A stretch of 64,000 nt of DNA from the NCBI RefSeq assembly GCF_008579165.1, contig NZ_BKCN01000008.1; one strand, given 5' to 3'. Both the position numbers and the translations under genes were made by a program. The DNA comes from Iodidimonas nitroreducens. Lineage in GTDB: Bacteria; Pseudomonadota; Alphaproteobacteria; Sphingomonadales; Rhodothalassiaceae. How positions within the stretch are numbered: position 1 is the first letter of the stretch; each line of letters begins with the position of its first letter. The notes under the pieces were generated by a model. That model was given only the letters and a program-made list of their open reading frames with translations. It was not told the origin of the DNA and searched no databases. Positions 8,847-17,311 of this stretch are shown piece by piece.

Positions 8847-9802
8847 ATGTCTTTGATCGAAGATCGCCTTGCCTATAAACCCTTTCGCTATCCTTGGGCC
8901 TATCAGGCATGGCTCACCCAGCAGCGCATCCATTGGCTGCCCGAAGAGGTGCCTTTGGCGGAAGATGTGAAGGATTGGCGTCAGAAGCTGAGCGATGGCG
9001 AGCGCAATCTTTTGACCCAGATTTTCCGGTTTTTCACCCAATCGGATATCGAGGTGAATAATTGCTATATGAAGCACTATGCCCAAGTGTTCAAACCCAC
9101 CGAAATCCAGATGATGCTGGCGGCTTTTTCCAATATGGAAACGGTGCATATTGCCGCTTACAGCCATCTGCTCGATACCATCGGGATGCCGGAAGCCGAA
9201 TATTCGGCCTTCATCCACTATAAGGAAATGAAGGACAAATATGATTATATGCAGCGCTTCAATACCGATAGCCCCCGCGATATAGCGATTACTCTGGCCG
9301 TTTTCGGGGCCTTTACCGAAGGGCTGCAGCTTTTTGCCAGCTTTGCCATGCTGCTCAATTTCCCGCGCTTCAATAAAATGAAGGGCATGGGCCAGATCGT
9401 GAGTTGGTCGGTCCGCGATGAAAGCCTGCATTGCGACAGCATCATCAAGCTGTTTCGCACATGGGTTTCGGAAAATCCGGATTTATGGACTGCCGATCTG
9501 CGTGATGAACTGGCCGATATCTGCCGCACCATCGTCAGCCATGAAGAGGCTTTTGTGGATCTCGCCTTTGAGCTTGGCCCGGTCGAGGGGCTGACGGCGG
9601 ATGATGTGAAGCGCTATATCCGCTATATCGCCGATCGGCGGCTGGCACAGCTTGGCCTTGCCCCTTTATTTGCCACGGAAAAAAACCCGCTTTTGTGGCT
9701 CGATATCATGCTGAATGCGGTGGAACATACGAATTTCTTTGAAAATCGCTCAACCGAATATTCCAAGGCGGCAACCCAAGGCTCATGGAGGAGGCTTTTT
9801 AA
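8847..9802 (+). CDS. nrdB: Ribonucleoside-diphosphate reductase small subunit (frameshift near the 3' end)
   Basis: The diiron/tyrosyl-radical subunit. Metal ligands are visible in FFTQSDIEV, METVHIAAYSHL (Glu, His and the radical Tyr four residues after His), FGAFTEGLQLF and SVRDESLHCDSI. ATG 8847 follows AAGGAAG; an upstream ATG/GTG-type start at 8814 would add an unlikely 11 residues. As read, the frame runs to 9932 with a basic, serine-rich tail that overlaps the opposite-strand gene by 105 bases. Adding one G at 9787-9789 gives GSWEEAF and TAA at 9800-9802, a normal NrdB ending of about 318 residues. I take 9802 as the true end. The C-terminal tail matters because it docks NrdB onto NrdA. 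Confidence 0.92.
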
Positions 9803-9826
9803 GCGCTCTGTGAGCCGCAAGGACGA

Positions 9827-10372
9827 TCAGCGCGGATCGTCGCTTTTTTCATCATCCTTCTTGTCATCCGATGCTTTTCTGGAGGCATGGGATTGCGCCG
9901 CAGAAAGCGCCCGGGCCATCTCGGCGCGCTGATCTGCTGTCATCTTTTCAGCCGAATCAACGATGATCGATTGCAATGGCCTTTGCAGGGCGGCCAGATC
10001 CTGATTGAGGCGGGCAAAAGCCGCCGATAGCGCCGGGCTATCCAATTGCGGTGCGGCCAAAAGATCGCGGATATAACGGCGGGTAGCATGAATATCATCG
10101 ATTTGCGCGCGCAGATCGGTGCGGGCCGCATCGAGGCTTTGGCGCAGGGCTTTGCGGGCTTCATCGGGCAGGGCGGAATCAAGCGCCCGCAATTCCATCC
10201 GCAGGGTATAGCGATCACTTTTGCTGCTGCGATCATGATGATGATCTTTGCCAAAGATCATCTGCCCCAGCATGATGCTGCCCAGAAAAATATTCAAAAT
10301 CACCGAAATCGCCAAGGCCAGCTTAAAGCCCGCAGATCCGGTGAAAGCAAAGGGCGGCTTTGGGGTATTCAT
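9827..10372 (-). CDS. Periplasmic heavy-metal sensor-like protein (CnrR/Spy-type helical)
   Basis: 181 residues with one N-terminal membrane helix (FKLALAISVILNIFLGSIMLG) followed by HHHDR and a long charged helical region with repeated LR-LDxxLPDEARKALRQ patterns. This is the layout of the periplasmic metal-resistance sensor and Spy/CpxP-like group (ALxxxR-rich four-helix hairpins). It is the last gene of an operon with an ECF sigma factor and a second membrane protein, overlapping the latter by 4 bases. That context suggests a role in sensing an envelope or metal signal for the sigma factor, as in CnrYXH-type systems, but the ligand is unknown. The C-terminal tail is lysine/aspartate rich. 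Confidence 0.6.
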   Translation of the reverse strand: MNTPKPPFAFTGSAGFKLALAISVILNIFLGSIMLGQMIFGKDHHHDRSSKSDRYTLRMELRALDSALPDEARKALRQSLDAARTDLRAQIDDIHATRRYIRDLLAAPQLDSPALSAAFARLNQDLAALQRPLQSIIVDSAEKMTADQRAEMARALSAAQSHASRKASDDKKDDEKSDDPR

Positions 10373-10914
10373 TCGCCCGGCTCCTCATAATAGGCGAGAT
10401 CATTGCCCATCAGATAGGGGCTGAGATCAACATGATCGCTGGGGGTGTTATGAAGGCCCATCGCCCCAAGATATAATCCGCTGATGATCGCCGCCACAGT
10501 GAGGGCGGTTTGCCCGGCGATTTTCATGGGTGAGAACCATTGCCATCCCGAGCGCCAGAAAGCCGGGAGTGCTGCCCCGATGCGATCGGCGGCGGGCTTT
10601 GCAAGGCCTGGGCGATCTTTTGAATGTGCACTCTGGCCATGATGTGCACTCTGGCCATGATGAAGGGGTATGGCCTGAAGGCGCTGAAGAAAAGCATCAT
10701 CAGCCGGGCCGGGCGAAGCGCTGCGATCCAGAAGATGATCAAGGCTTTGGGCGGCTTTGAGGCTTTCAAGGATGAGCGGATCAAAGGCGCCATCCTTTTC
10801 GCTGATCTGGGCAAGAAAAGATCGCCCATCGGCGCGCAAATCAATGGGCCAGCGGCCGATATCGGCGCCATAGCAGGCCAGTGCGTGCAAAAATTGATGC
10901 CGTTTCATGGTCAT
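10369..10914 (-). CDS. Membrane protein, probable anti-sigma factor
   Basis: 181 residues. The N-terminal half is soluble (MKRHQFLHALACYGADIGRW), compatible with a small sigma-binding domain. One membrane helix follows near residue 135 (TALTVAAIISGLYLGAMGL), then a short acidic periplasmic tail. It overlaps the ECF sigma gene upstream and the metal-sensor-like gene downstream by 4 bases each, the usual place for a cognate anti-sigma factor. I see no ZAS zinc motif (HxxxCxxC), so the assignment rests on topology and context. A tandem 18-base duplication inside the gene produces HHGQSAHHGQSAH in the linker. Confidence 0.5.
   Translation of the reverse strand: MTMKRHQFLHALACYGADIGRWPIDLRADGRSFLAQISEKDGAFDPLILESLKAAQSLDHLLDRSASPGPADDAFLQRLQAIPLHHGQSAHHGQSAHSKDRPGLAKPAADRIGAALPAFWRSGWQWFSPMKIAGQTALTVAAIISGLYLGAMGLHNTPSDHVDLSPYLMGNDLAYYEEPGE
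10624..10659. repeat. Tandem 18-base duplication within the anti-sigma-like gene
   Basis: Two exact adjacent copies of ATGTGCACTCTGGCCATG (10624-10641 and 10642-10659, as read on the plus strand). Because the unit is a multiple of three it keeps the frame and duplicates six residues (HHGQSA) in the predicted linker before the membrane helix. Replication slippage is the likely origin. Confidence 0.85.
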
Positions 10915-11528
10915 GCAGATTGATCCTCGGCCAAAATCTGGCGGAGCGCCACGCGCCCGCGCACCAGAAGGGATTCCAGCGCCTTGATGCTCGTTCCCAT
11001 GATACGGGCGGCCTCATGATTGCTCAGTTCGTCAAAATAGCACAATGTGATCGCGATCCTCTGGCGTTGTGAAAGCCCCATCAAAGCCTGCCTTAGGGCT
11101 TCATTTTGCTCTGCCTGTTCTATTTTCTTGTCGGCCCGGAGCGCCCCATCTTCTGCATCCCATCCCTGTGCCAGCGGCACCGTTTTTTTCTTGCGCAAAT
11201 GATCGGTGCAGGCATTGGTCACGATCTTGTAAAACCAGGTGGAAAATCGCGCCGTTTGCGGATTGAACTGCGCCGCATGAACCCAAAGCCGGGTGAAGGC
11301 GTGCTGAACCTGATCTTCTGCTTCCTGTCGATTGCCCAAGATACGTTCGGCCATCGCCAAAAAGCGGTTTGCGTGCCGTTTGACCAGAATGGCATAGGCC
11401 ACCCGGTCTCCTTCCGCCACACGTTCCATCAGACCTTCGTCAGACGCCTCCACACCATTTGCCGCATCCTCGCTGGGCATATCGCCAGTCACATCATCTG
11501 TCGCATTAATCGAGCCATTTTTTGCCAA
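10911..11528 (-). CDS. ECF-type RNA polymerase sigma factor
   Basis: 205 residues with region 2 (AYAILVKRHANRFLAMAERILGNRQEAEDQVQHAFTRL in outline, then TARFSTWFYKIVTNACTDHL) and region 4 (LSQRQRIAITLCYFDELSNH, then EAARIMGTSIKALESLLVRG), joined by a short linker and with no regions 1 or 3: the two-domain ECF architecture. The N-terminal 35 residues are acidic and non-conserved. The first codon appears to be TTG at 11528 preceded by AAGAG; an internal ATG 16 codons later is an alternative. It heads a three-gene operon with a probable anti-sigma factor and a periplasmic sensor-like protein. The target promoters cannot be seen here. Confidence 0.88.
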   Translation of the reverse strand: MAKNGSINATDDVTGDMPSEDAANGVEASDEGLMERVAEGDRVAYAILVKRHANRFLAMAERILGNRQEAEDQVQHAFTRLWVHAAQFNPQTARFSTWFYKIVTNACTDHLRKKKTVPLAQGWDAEDGALRADKKIEQAEQNEALRQALMGLSQRQRIAITLCYFDELSNHEAARIMGTSIKALESLLVRGRVALRQILAEDQSA

Positions 11529-11626
11529 TTCAGACTCTTTTCACAGTGATACGCCGCACCAAGGCAAAACCCTGCGCCAGAAAAGATCATTATTTATCAG
11601 TTTTGCTTTTATTGCACGCATCTATG

Positions 11627-11661
11627 AAAAACCCCCTGCCGGGCGCGGGCCAGGCAAGGGG
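11627..11661 (-). terminator. Rho-independent terminator after korB
   Basis: Read on the minus strand, CCCCTTGCC and GGCAGGGG form a GC-rich stem around a GC-rich loop, followed by TTTTT. It lies 31 bases beyond the korB stop codon, between korB and the ECF sigma operon, and would separate the two transcripts. Confidence 0.65.
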
Positions 11662-11691
11662 CATATAATCGCGGGCTCGCCGGGGCAGAGT

Positions 11692-12711
11692 TTATTCCAC
11701 GGTCCAGCTATAGCCACGGCGCAGATAGGCATTCATATCGGCGGCTCCGCGTTCGGCTTTCACGGCGTTCATCTGGCTGGTCATATCCCGATCAAAGCTG
11801 GAAGCCGGGCTGCAGAAAATAACCCCGATCACCATCGGAAAATCAGGCGGATGCAGGCCTGCCAGCATCGTTGCAAGGGTGGGATTGGTTTCATCATGGA
11901 TCAGGATATCGCTTTCGTCGACGCCATCCTCGCCAATATTTGCCACGGCCAGACGGAAATTTTTAGCATCGAACATCAGGCCCTTATTGCGATCCTTGCC
12001 AAAAATCATCGGCTGGCCATGCACCACATCAAGGGTTTGATCGGCAAACACCGCTTTTTCGGTGAATTCATTGAACACGCCATCATTATAAACGATGCAA
12101 TTCTGGAAAATCTCCACAAAGCTCGCCCCTTTATGGCCATGGGCGCGCTTGAAGATATCGGGCATGTGCTTTTGCGCCGTATCGATGGTGCGGGCCACAA
12201 AGCGCGCCCCCGATCCCAAGGCAAAGCCCGCCGGCGATATCGGCCGATCCAGCGAACCATAAGGCGTGGAGGGCGAGCGTGTTCCTTCGCGCGATGTGGG
12301 GGAATACTGCCCTTTGGTGAGGCCATAAATCTCATTGTTGAATAACAGGATATTGAGATCCACATTCCGCCGCAACACATGCATCAGATGATTGCCGCCA
12401 ATCGACAGACCATCGCCATCGCCGGTGATCATCCACACATCCAGATCGGGATTGGCCAGCTTCACCCCCGTGGCCACCGCCGGGGCGCGGCCATGAATGG
12501 TGTGGAAGCCATAGGTGGCCATGTAATAGGGAAAGCGCGAAGAACAGCCGATGCCCGATACGAAAACCGTATTGGCGGGGGTTGCCCCCAATTCGGGCAA
12601 GGTGCGCTGCATGCATTTTAAAATCGCATAATCGCCACAGCCGGGGCACCAGCGCACTTCCTGATCCGTGGCGAAATCCTTGGCGGTCAGATCAACTAAG
12701 GGCTTGTTCAT
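11692..12711 (-). CDS. korB: 2-oxoacid:ferredoxin oxidoreductase subunit beta
   Basis: 339 residues. EVRWCPGCGDYAILKCMQ holds the cysteines typical of the beta subunit, and VWMITGDGDGLSIGGNHLMH is the thiamine diphosphate-binding GDGD motif. GLTKGQYSPTSREGTRSPST supports the 2-oxoglutarate:ferredoxin (Kor) type rather than pyruvate synthase. With KorA it oxidatively decarboxylates a 2-oxoacid to acyl-CoA, passing electrons to ferredoxin. The start lies 5 bases downstream of the korA stop, so the pair is one operon. In aerobic alphaproteobacteria such an enzyme can work beside or in place of 2-oxoglutarate dehydrogenase. Confidence 0.9.
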   Translation of the reverse strand: MNKPLVDLTAKDFATDQEVRWCPGCGDYAILKCMQRTLPELGATPANTVFVSGIGCSSRFPYYMATYGFHTIHGRAPAVATGVKLANPDLDVWMITGDGDGLSIGGNHLMHVLRRNVDLNILLFNNEIYGLTKGQYSPTSREGTRSPSTPYGSLDRPISPAGFALGSGARFVARTIDTAQKHMPDIFKRAHGHKGASFVEIFQNCIVYNDGVFNEFTEKAVFADQTLDVVHGQPMIFGKDRNKGLMFDAKNFRLAVANIGEDGVDESDILIHDETNPTLATMLAGLHPPDFPMVIGVIFCSPASSFDRDMTSQMNAVKAERGAADMNAYLRRGYSWTVE

Positions 12712-12716
12712 AATGG

Positions 12717-14624
12717 TTACTCCGCCGCTCTATGAGAGGAGATGGCCCCTTGTGCCGAACCGGGGTCGAGTTCTTCTTCAATGGCGGCCAGCAATTCGCG
12801 AATTTTGAAGGGCTGGCCCGATACCTTGGTGAAGGCGCGGGCATCGAGCAGGAAGCGATCGCGCAAAACGGTGATCAATTGCCCCATATTCATTTCCGCC
12901 ACGATCACCCGATCATAGCTGGCCAAAAGATCCCCCAGATTTTTCGGGAAGGGATGAATATGGCGAATATGGATATGGCTGGCATCCAGCCCTTCGGCCC
13001 GGGCGCGGCGCACCGCCTGATCGATGGGGCCAAAGGTCGATCCCCAGCCAACCACTGCCAAACGCCCGCCTTCTTTGCCAAAGGCCACAGATTGCAGGGG
13101 AATATCATCGGCAATGCGGTTGATCTTTTCCGCCCGCAAGTTGCTCATTTTCTGATGATTGGCGGCATCATAGGAAATATGCCCGGTTTCGGTGGATTTT
13201 TCGATCCCGCCAATGCGATGTTCCAGCCCCGGCGTGCCCGGCACCGCCCAGGGGCGGGCAAGGGTTTTGGGATCGCGGGCATAGGGATTGAACGCCACGC
13301 CTTCATCAGGAAATTGCTTTTGCGCCACTTCGATCCCGGGCAGGCTGTTGAAATCAGGCAGCTTCCAGGGCTCGGCGGCATTGGCGATATAGCCATCGGT
13401 GAGCAGCATCACCGGGGTCATATATTTCAGCGCGAGGCGTGTGGCTTCGATGGCCACATCAAAACAATCGCCCGGCGTGGCGGTGGCGATCACCGGCAAA
13501 GGCGCATCGCCATTGCGGCCATAAACCGCCTGATAAAGATCGGATTGTTCGGTTTTGGTGGGGAGCCCGGTGGACGGGCCGCCGCGCTGGGAATTGACCA
13601 CTAAAAGCGGCAATTCGGTGGAAATGGCGAGGCCCAAAGCCTCACCCTTCAGGGCGATACCCGGGCCCGAGCTTGATGTGACCCCGATCGATCCCGCAAA
13701 AGAAGCCCCGATGGCCGAGCATATGGCGGCAATTTCATCTTCCGCCTGAAAAGTCATCACGTTGAATTCTTTCATCCGTGATAATTCATGCAGCAAGGGT
13801 GATGCCGGGGTGATGGGATAAGACCCGAACATGATCGGCAATTTGGCAAGCTGGCCCGCAGCGGCAATGCCCCATGCCAAAGCCTGACTGCCGGTGACAG
13901 TGCGATATTCGCCCGGCTCGGCCTGGGCCCGATCCACGCGATAGCGCTTGATGGATGCGCCCAATTCGGCGGTGTCGCCAAAGGCATGTCCGGCATTGAG
14001 GGCGGCAATATTGGCATCGCGCAATAAGGGCTTTGCGGCGAATTTGCTGTTGAGCCAGGTGATCACCGCCTGCCTTGGGCGGGAAAACATCCACATCATC
14101 AGCCCCAGCGTCCACATATTCTTGCAGCGCAGAGCGTCTTTGTTCGAAAGGCCGAATTCCTTGACCGACTCAAGGGTCAGTTTCGAGATATCGAATTGCA
14201 AAACCCGGAAACGATCAAGCAAAGGCGTATCGAGGGGATTGCTTTCAAAGCCCGCCTTTTGCAGATTGCGGGCTGAAAAAGATCCGGTATCGATCACCAC
14301 CATGCCGCCTTCGCGCAGGGTATGAAGATTGACCTTCAGCGCCGCCGGGTTCATTGCCACCAGAACATCGGGATCGTCGCCCGCGGTGAGCACCGTGGCC
14401 GATCCGAAATTGATCTGGAAGGCCGAGACGCCGAATGTGGTGCCGGCAGGGGCGCGGATTTCAGCGGGAAAATCGGGAAAGGTCGCCAGATCATTCCCGG
14501 CAAGCGCCGTGGATGATGTGAATTGGCTGCCGGTGAGCTGCATACCGTCGCCGGAATCACCGGCAAATCGCACGACAACGCTATCGAGCGCTTCCAAGCG
14601 GTCGGCTGTTTCGAATGGTTCCAT
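12717..14624 (-). CDS. korA: 2-oxoacid:ferredoxin oxidoreductase subunit alpha (gamma-alpha fusion)
   Basis: 635 residues. The N-terminal gamma-type domain (VVVRFAGDSGDGMQLTGSQF, then EIRAPAGTTFGVSAFQINFG) is fused to the alpha domain that begins near residue 225 (GSQALAWGIAAAGQLAKLPI, then FGSYPITPASPLLHELSRM), with the pyrimidine-binding region EDEIAAICSAIGASFAGSIG. VVNSQRGGPSTGLPTKTEQS is the family signature. It partners with KorB, encoded just downstream. The fused form of about 600-640 residues is common in aerobic bacteria and archaea. ATG 14624 is followed at once by conserved sequence, so the start is likely right. Confidence 0.92.
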   Translation of the reverse strand: MEPFETADRLEALDSVVVRFAGDSGDGMQLTGSQFTSSTALAGNDLATFPDFPAEIRAPAGTTFGVSAFQINFGSATVLTAGDDPDVLVAMNPAALKVNLHTLREGGMVVIDTGSFSARNLQKAGFESNPLDTPLLDRFRVLQFDISKLTLESVKEFGLSNKDALRCKNMWTLGLMMWMFSRPRQAVITWLNSKFAAKPLLRDANIAALNAGHAFGDTAELGASIKRYRVDRAQAEPGEYRTVTGSQALAWGIAAAGQLAKLPIMFGSYPITPASPLLHELSRMKEFNVMTFQAEDEIAAICSAIGASFAGSIGVTSSSGPGIALKGEALGLAISTELPLLVVNSQRGGPSTGLPTKTEQSDLYQAVYGRNGDAPLPVIATATPGDCFDVAIEATRLALKYMTPVMLLTDGYIANAAEPWKLPDFNSLPGIEVAQKQFPDEGVAFNPYARDPKTLARPWAVPGTPGLEHRIGGIEKSTETGHISYDAANHQKMSNLRAEKINRIADDIPLQSVAFGKEGGRLAVVGWGSTFGPIDQAVRRARAEGLDASHIHIRHIHPFPKNLGDLLASYDRVIVAEMNMGQLITVLRDRFLLDARAFTKVSGQPFKIRELLAAIEEELDPGSAQGAISSHRAAE

Positions 14625-14820
14625 GCCTGTTCGTTGTCCTTCATATCCGGCACAAAATCTGTTTATCCGTGCCGTTTAACGCAATCCTGATAAGGCCCTC
14701 AAGGCCGATCTGGAAGACGTGGACCTGTCACATCCGCCCTTCCGCACCAATTTGAGCATCAAAGCCCAGCCTGTGGGCTGCATTTAAGACAGCTTGGCCC
14801 CAAGTGCAAGCAAAGGCCCC

Positions 14821-15771
14821 TTATGCAGCAGAAAAGCCCATCTTTCTGGCAGCGGCCTCGATCACCATAAAATGCAGCCCGGCCAGCGCTTCCAGATCAT
14901 TGGAATAGCCCCCGCCCACGACGGTGACAAGGGGGATATCCGCCCCCCGACAATGATCGATCACCGCGCAATCCCTGGCTTTTAAGCCCTCGCGGCTCAG
15001 ATGAAAGCGGCCCAAACGGTCATCGATATGGGGATCGACACCGGCATTATAGAAAATCAGCTCAGGATGATGCGCGGCGATCAGTCGCGGAATATGGCTG
15101 TTCACAAGATCGAGATAGTCCTCATCCCCGGTGCCATCGGCCAGGGCGAGATCATAATCGCTGCGGGCTTTGCGCACGGGAAAATTTTTATCTCCGTGAA
15201 TCGAGAAGGTGGTTATCTCGGGCACATCCCTAAAAATGGCCGCTGTGCCATCCCCTTGATGTACATCGAGATCGATGATCAAAATCCGCCGCACCCGGCC
15301 TTCCGCGCGCATTACCGCCGCCGCCACCGCCACATCATTGAACACGCAATAGCCGGAACCGAAATCATGATGGGCATGGTGGCTGCCGCCTGCGGTTTGA
15401 CAGGCGATGCCGTGGGCCAGTGCCAAACGCGCGGCCAAAATCGTGCCCCCCGATGCGAGGCGCGCCCGATCCACCACCGCTTTATTGACCGGCAGGCCGA
15501 TGCGTTTTTCTTCAGCAGGGCTAAGGCTGCATGATAGCACCAGCCGCACATAATCGGGGTGATGGGCACGGCAAAGCTGGGCTTCATCGGCCATGGGGGG
15601 CTGATGAACATCTAAAGGCTGGCCGAAGCCCGAGGCCAGAATGCGGGCATATAATAGACCGTATTTGTTCATCGGAAAGCGATGGCCTGCGGGCAAAGGA
15701 ACGCTATAACCGGGATGATGCACGATAGGCAGGCGATGCGCTGAAAGCGGTTGATCAGGGGGCATCACCAT
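14821..15771 (-). CDS. Histone deacetylase family amidohydrolase (AcuC/AphA-like)
   Basis: About 316 residues. The arginase-deacetylase active site is complete: GGSHHAHHDFGSGYCVFND contains the catalytic histidine pair and the aromatic/Asn wall, IDLDVHQGDG and NAGVDPH provide the zinc-binding Asp/His residues, and VTVVGGGYSND is the C-terminal motif. Bacterial members remove acetyl groups from polyamines, acetoin-pathway enzymes or other small acetylated amines; the substrate here is not determined. The ATG at 15771 is preferred over a TTG five codons earlier. It is divergent from the MATE gene, with about 87 bases between them. Confidence 0.85.
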   Translation of the reverse strand: MVMPPDQPLSAHRLPIVHHPGYSVPLPAGHRFPMNKYGLLYARILASGFGQPLDVHQPPMADEAQLCRAHHPDYVRLVLSCSLSPAEEKRIGLPVNKAVVDRARLASGGTILAARLALAHGIACQTAGGSHHAHHDFGSGYCVFNDVAVAAAVMRAEGRVRRILIIDLDVHQGDGTAAIFRDVPEITTFSIHGDKNFPVRKARSDYDLALADGTGDEDYLDLVNSHIPRLIAAHHPELIFYNAGVDPHIDDRLGRFHLSREGLKARDCAVIDHCRGADIPLVTVVGGGYSNDLEALAGLHFMVIEAAARKMGFSAA

Positions 15772-15858
15772 TGAAATTAAAACCAATTGGGATAAGGAAA
15801 GAGATCAATTTTACAAAGCCTCAGGATTGCAGGCAATGGGGTTTGGGGAGATCGGCTT

Positions 15859-17217
15859 ATGGCCTGTTTTGCAGATTATAGAAAAAACATGATGGCGCCT
15901 TTGCCCGATCCCCATCGGCGGATCTGGCGGATTGCCGGTCCGGCGATTCTGGCCAGCATATCCGGTCCTTTGGTGGGGATTGTCGATAGCTGGGCGCTGG
16001 GGCATCTGCCCGATCCGGTTTTTCTGGCGGCGATTGCTTTGGGGGCCTTTGTTTTTCATTTCATCTATTGGAGCTTTGGCTTCCTGCGCATGGGAACCAG
16101 CGGGCTGGTGGCGCAGGCTTTTGGGCGGGATGATCCCCATCAGATTGCCGAGATCATGCTGCGGTCCCTCATTCTGGGCGGGCTGTTTGGTGTTCTGGTG
16201 ATCCTTTTGCAAAAGCCCCTTCTGGATGGATTATTCGCGCTTTTGCAATCGGATCGGGCGGAAGCCGATCTGGCCATGCGCTATTGCCTCATTCGCATCT
16301 GGGGGGCGCCGTTCATTCTGGTGCGGCTGACCGTGATCGGCTTTCTGATCGGCCGGCAGCGCACGCGCCTCGCTTTGCTGATCGAATTATGGCTCAATCT
16401 GTCGAATGCGGTGCTCACCATCGCATTGGTTCAGGGCTTTGGCATGGCGATTGCGGGGGCGGCTTTTGCCAGCCTTGCCGCCGAATTATCCGCTGCCCTT
16501 GTGGCTTTGGTGATCGCCGCCCGGATGCTGCCGGTGGCGGCAATGCGTGAGGCGGTCCAAAGGGCGGATTTCTGGCAAATGCGGGCGTTTTTGCGCCTGT
16601 TATCGGTGAATGGCGCGCTTTTTGTGCGCACCTTGTTTCTGCTTTCGGCTTTTGCCCTTTTATGGCGCAGCAGTGCCAATCTGGGCACGCTTTATCTGGG
16701 GGTCAATCAGATCCTTATCCAGTTTTTGATGCTCACCTCCTTTGGGTTGGATGGCATGGCTTATGCCGCTGAAGCTTTGGTGGGCGAGGCGGTGGGGCGG
16801 CGCAATGGCGTGGTGTTTCGACAGATGGTACGGATCACCATGATCTGGGCGCTGGCCATGGCCTTGGTCTATAGCCTGATCTTCTGGCTTTTGGGGGCAT
16901 CGATCATCCACTTTTTTACCGATCTCGATGCCCTGCGCAGTTTGGCTTATCCCTATCTGCCATGGGTGATTGTGATGCCGGTGATCGCCCTTTGGTCTTA
17001 TCAGTTTGATGGGATTTTTATCGGCGCCACCCGCAGCTTTGCGATGATGTGGACGATGATCGGCGCGTTCGCCCTTTATGGGCTGGCCTTGCTGATCCTG
17101 CTGCCGCTTTATGGCAATCATGGTTTATGGGCATCCTTGATGATCTTTCTTGCTGCCCGGGGGCTATTGCTGGCAGCTTGCTATCCTGGAATGAAACAGC
17201 GGGTGATGGCCACGTGA
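15859..17217 (+). CDS. MATE family efflux transporter (DinF-like)
   Basis: 452 residues with about twelve hydrophobic segments. The start of the fold is typical: RIWRIAGPAILASISGPLVG followed by VDSWALGHLPDPVFLAAIAL, and the Q-A-FGRDD motif (TSGLVAQAFGRDD) after helix 2. The sequence order and the DGMAYAAEALVGEAVGRRNG motif in the second half place it with DinF-type members. MATE proteins export cationic or lipophilic compounds using Na+ or H+ gradients; the substrate is unknown. ATG 15859 is preceded by GGGGAG; ATGs at residues 11-12 are alternatives. galE follows on the same strand. Confidence 0.88.
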   Translation: MACFADYRKNMMAPLPDPHRRIWRIAGPAILASISGPLVGIVDSWALGHLPDPVFLAAIALGAFVFHFIYWSFGFLRMGTSGLVAQAFGRDDPHQIAEIMLRSLILGGLFGVLVILLQKPLLDGLFALLQSDRAEADLAMRYCLIRIWGAPFILVRLTVIGFLIGRQRTRLALLIELWLNLSNAVLTIALVQGFGMAIAGAAFASLAAELSAALVALVIAARMLPVAAMREAVQRADFWQMRAFLRLLSVNGALFVRTLFLLSAFALLWRSSANLGTLYLGVNQILIQFLMLTSFGLDGMAYAAEALVGEAVGRRNGVVFRQMVRITMIWALAMALVYSLIFWLLGASIIHFFTDLDALRSLAYPYLPWVIVMPVIALWSYQFDGIFIGATRSFAMMWTMIGAFALYGLALLILLPLYGNHGLWASLMIFLAARGLLLAACYPGMKQRVMAT

Positions 17218-17311
17218 TGAAGGGGATGCACCGGGTCGGGCATCCTGAAGCATTGCTTTGCCGCCGCTCTCTGGTCATGATGATTTTACAGATATGGCAT
17301 GGGGGATGGTT

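Noticed and set aside
12732..13604. 290-residue plus-strand frame
   Set aside because: Antisense to korA, whose motifs are complete; composition is that of a shadow frame.
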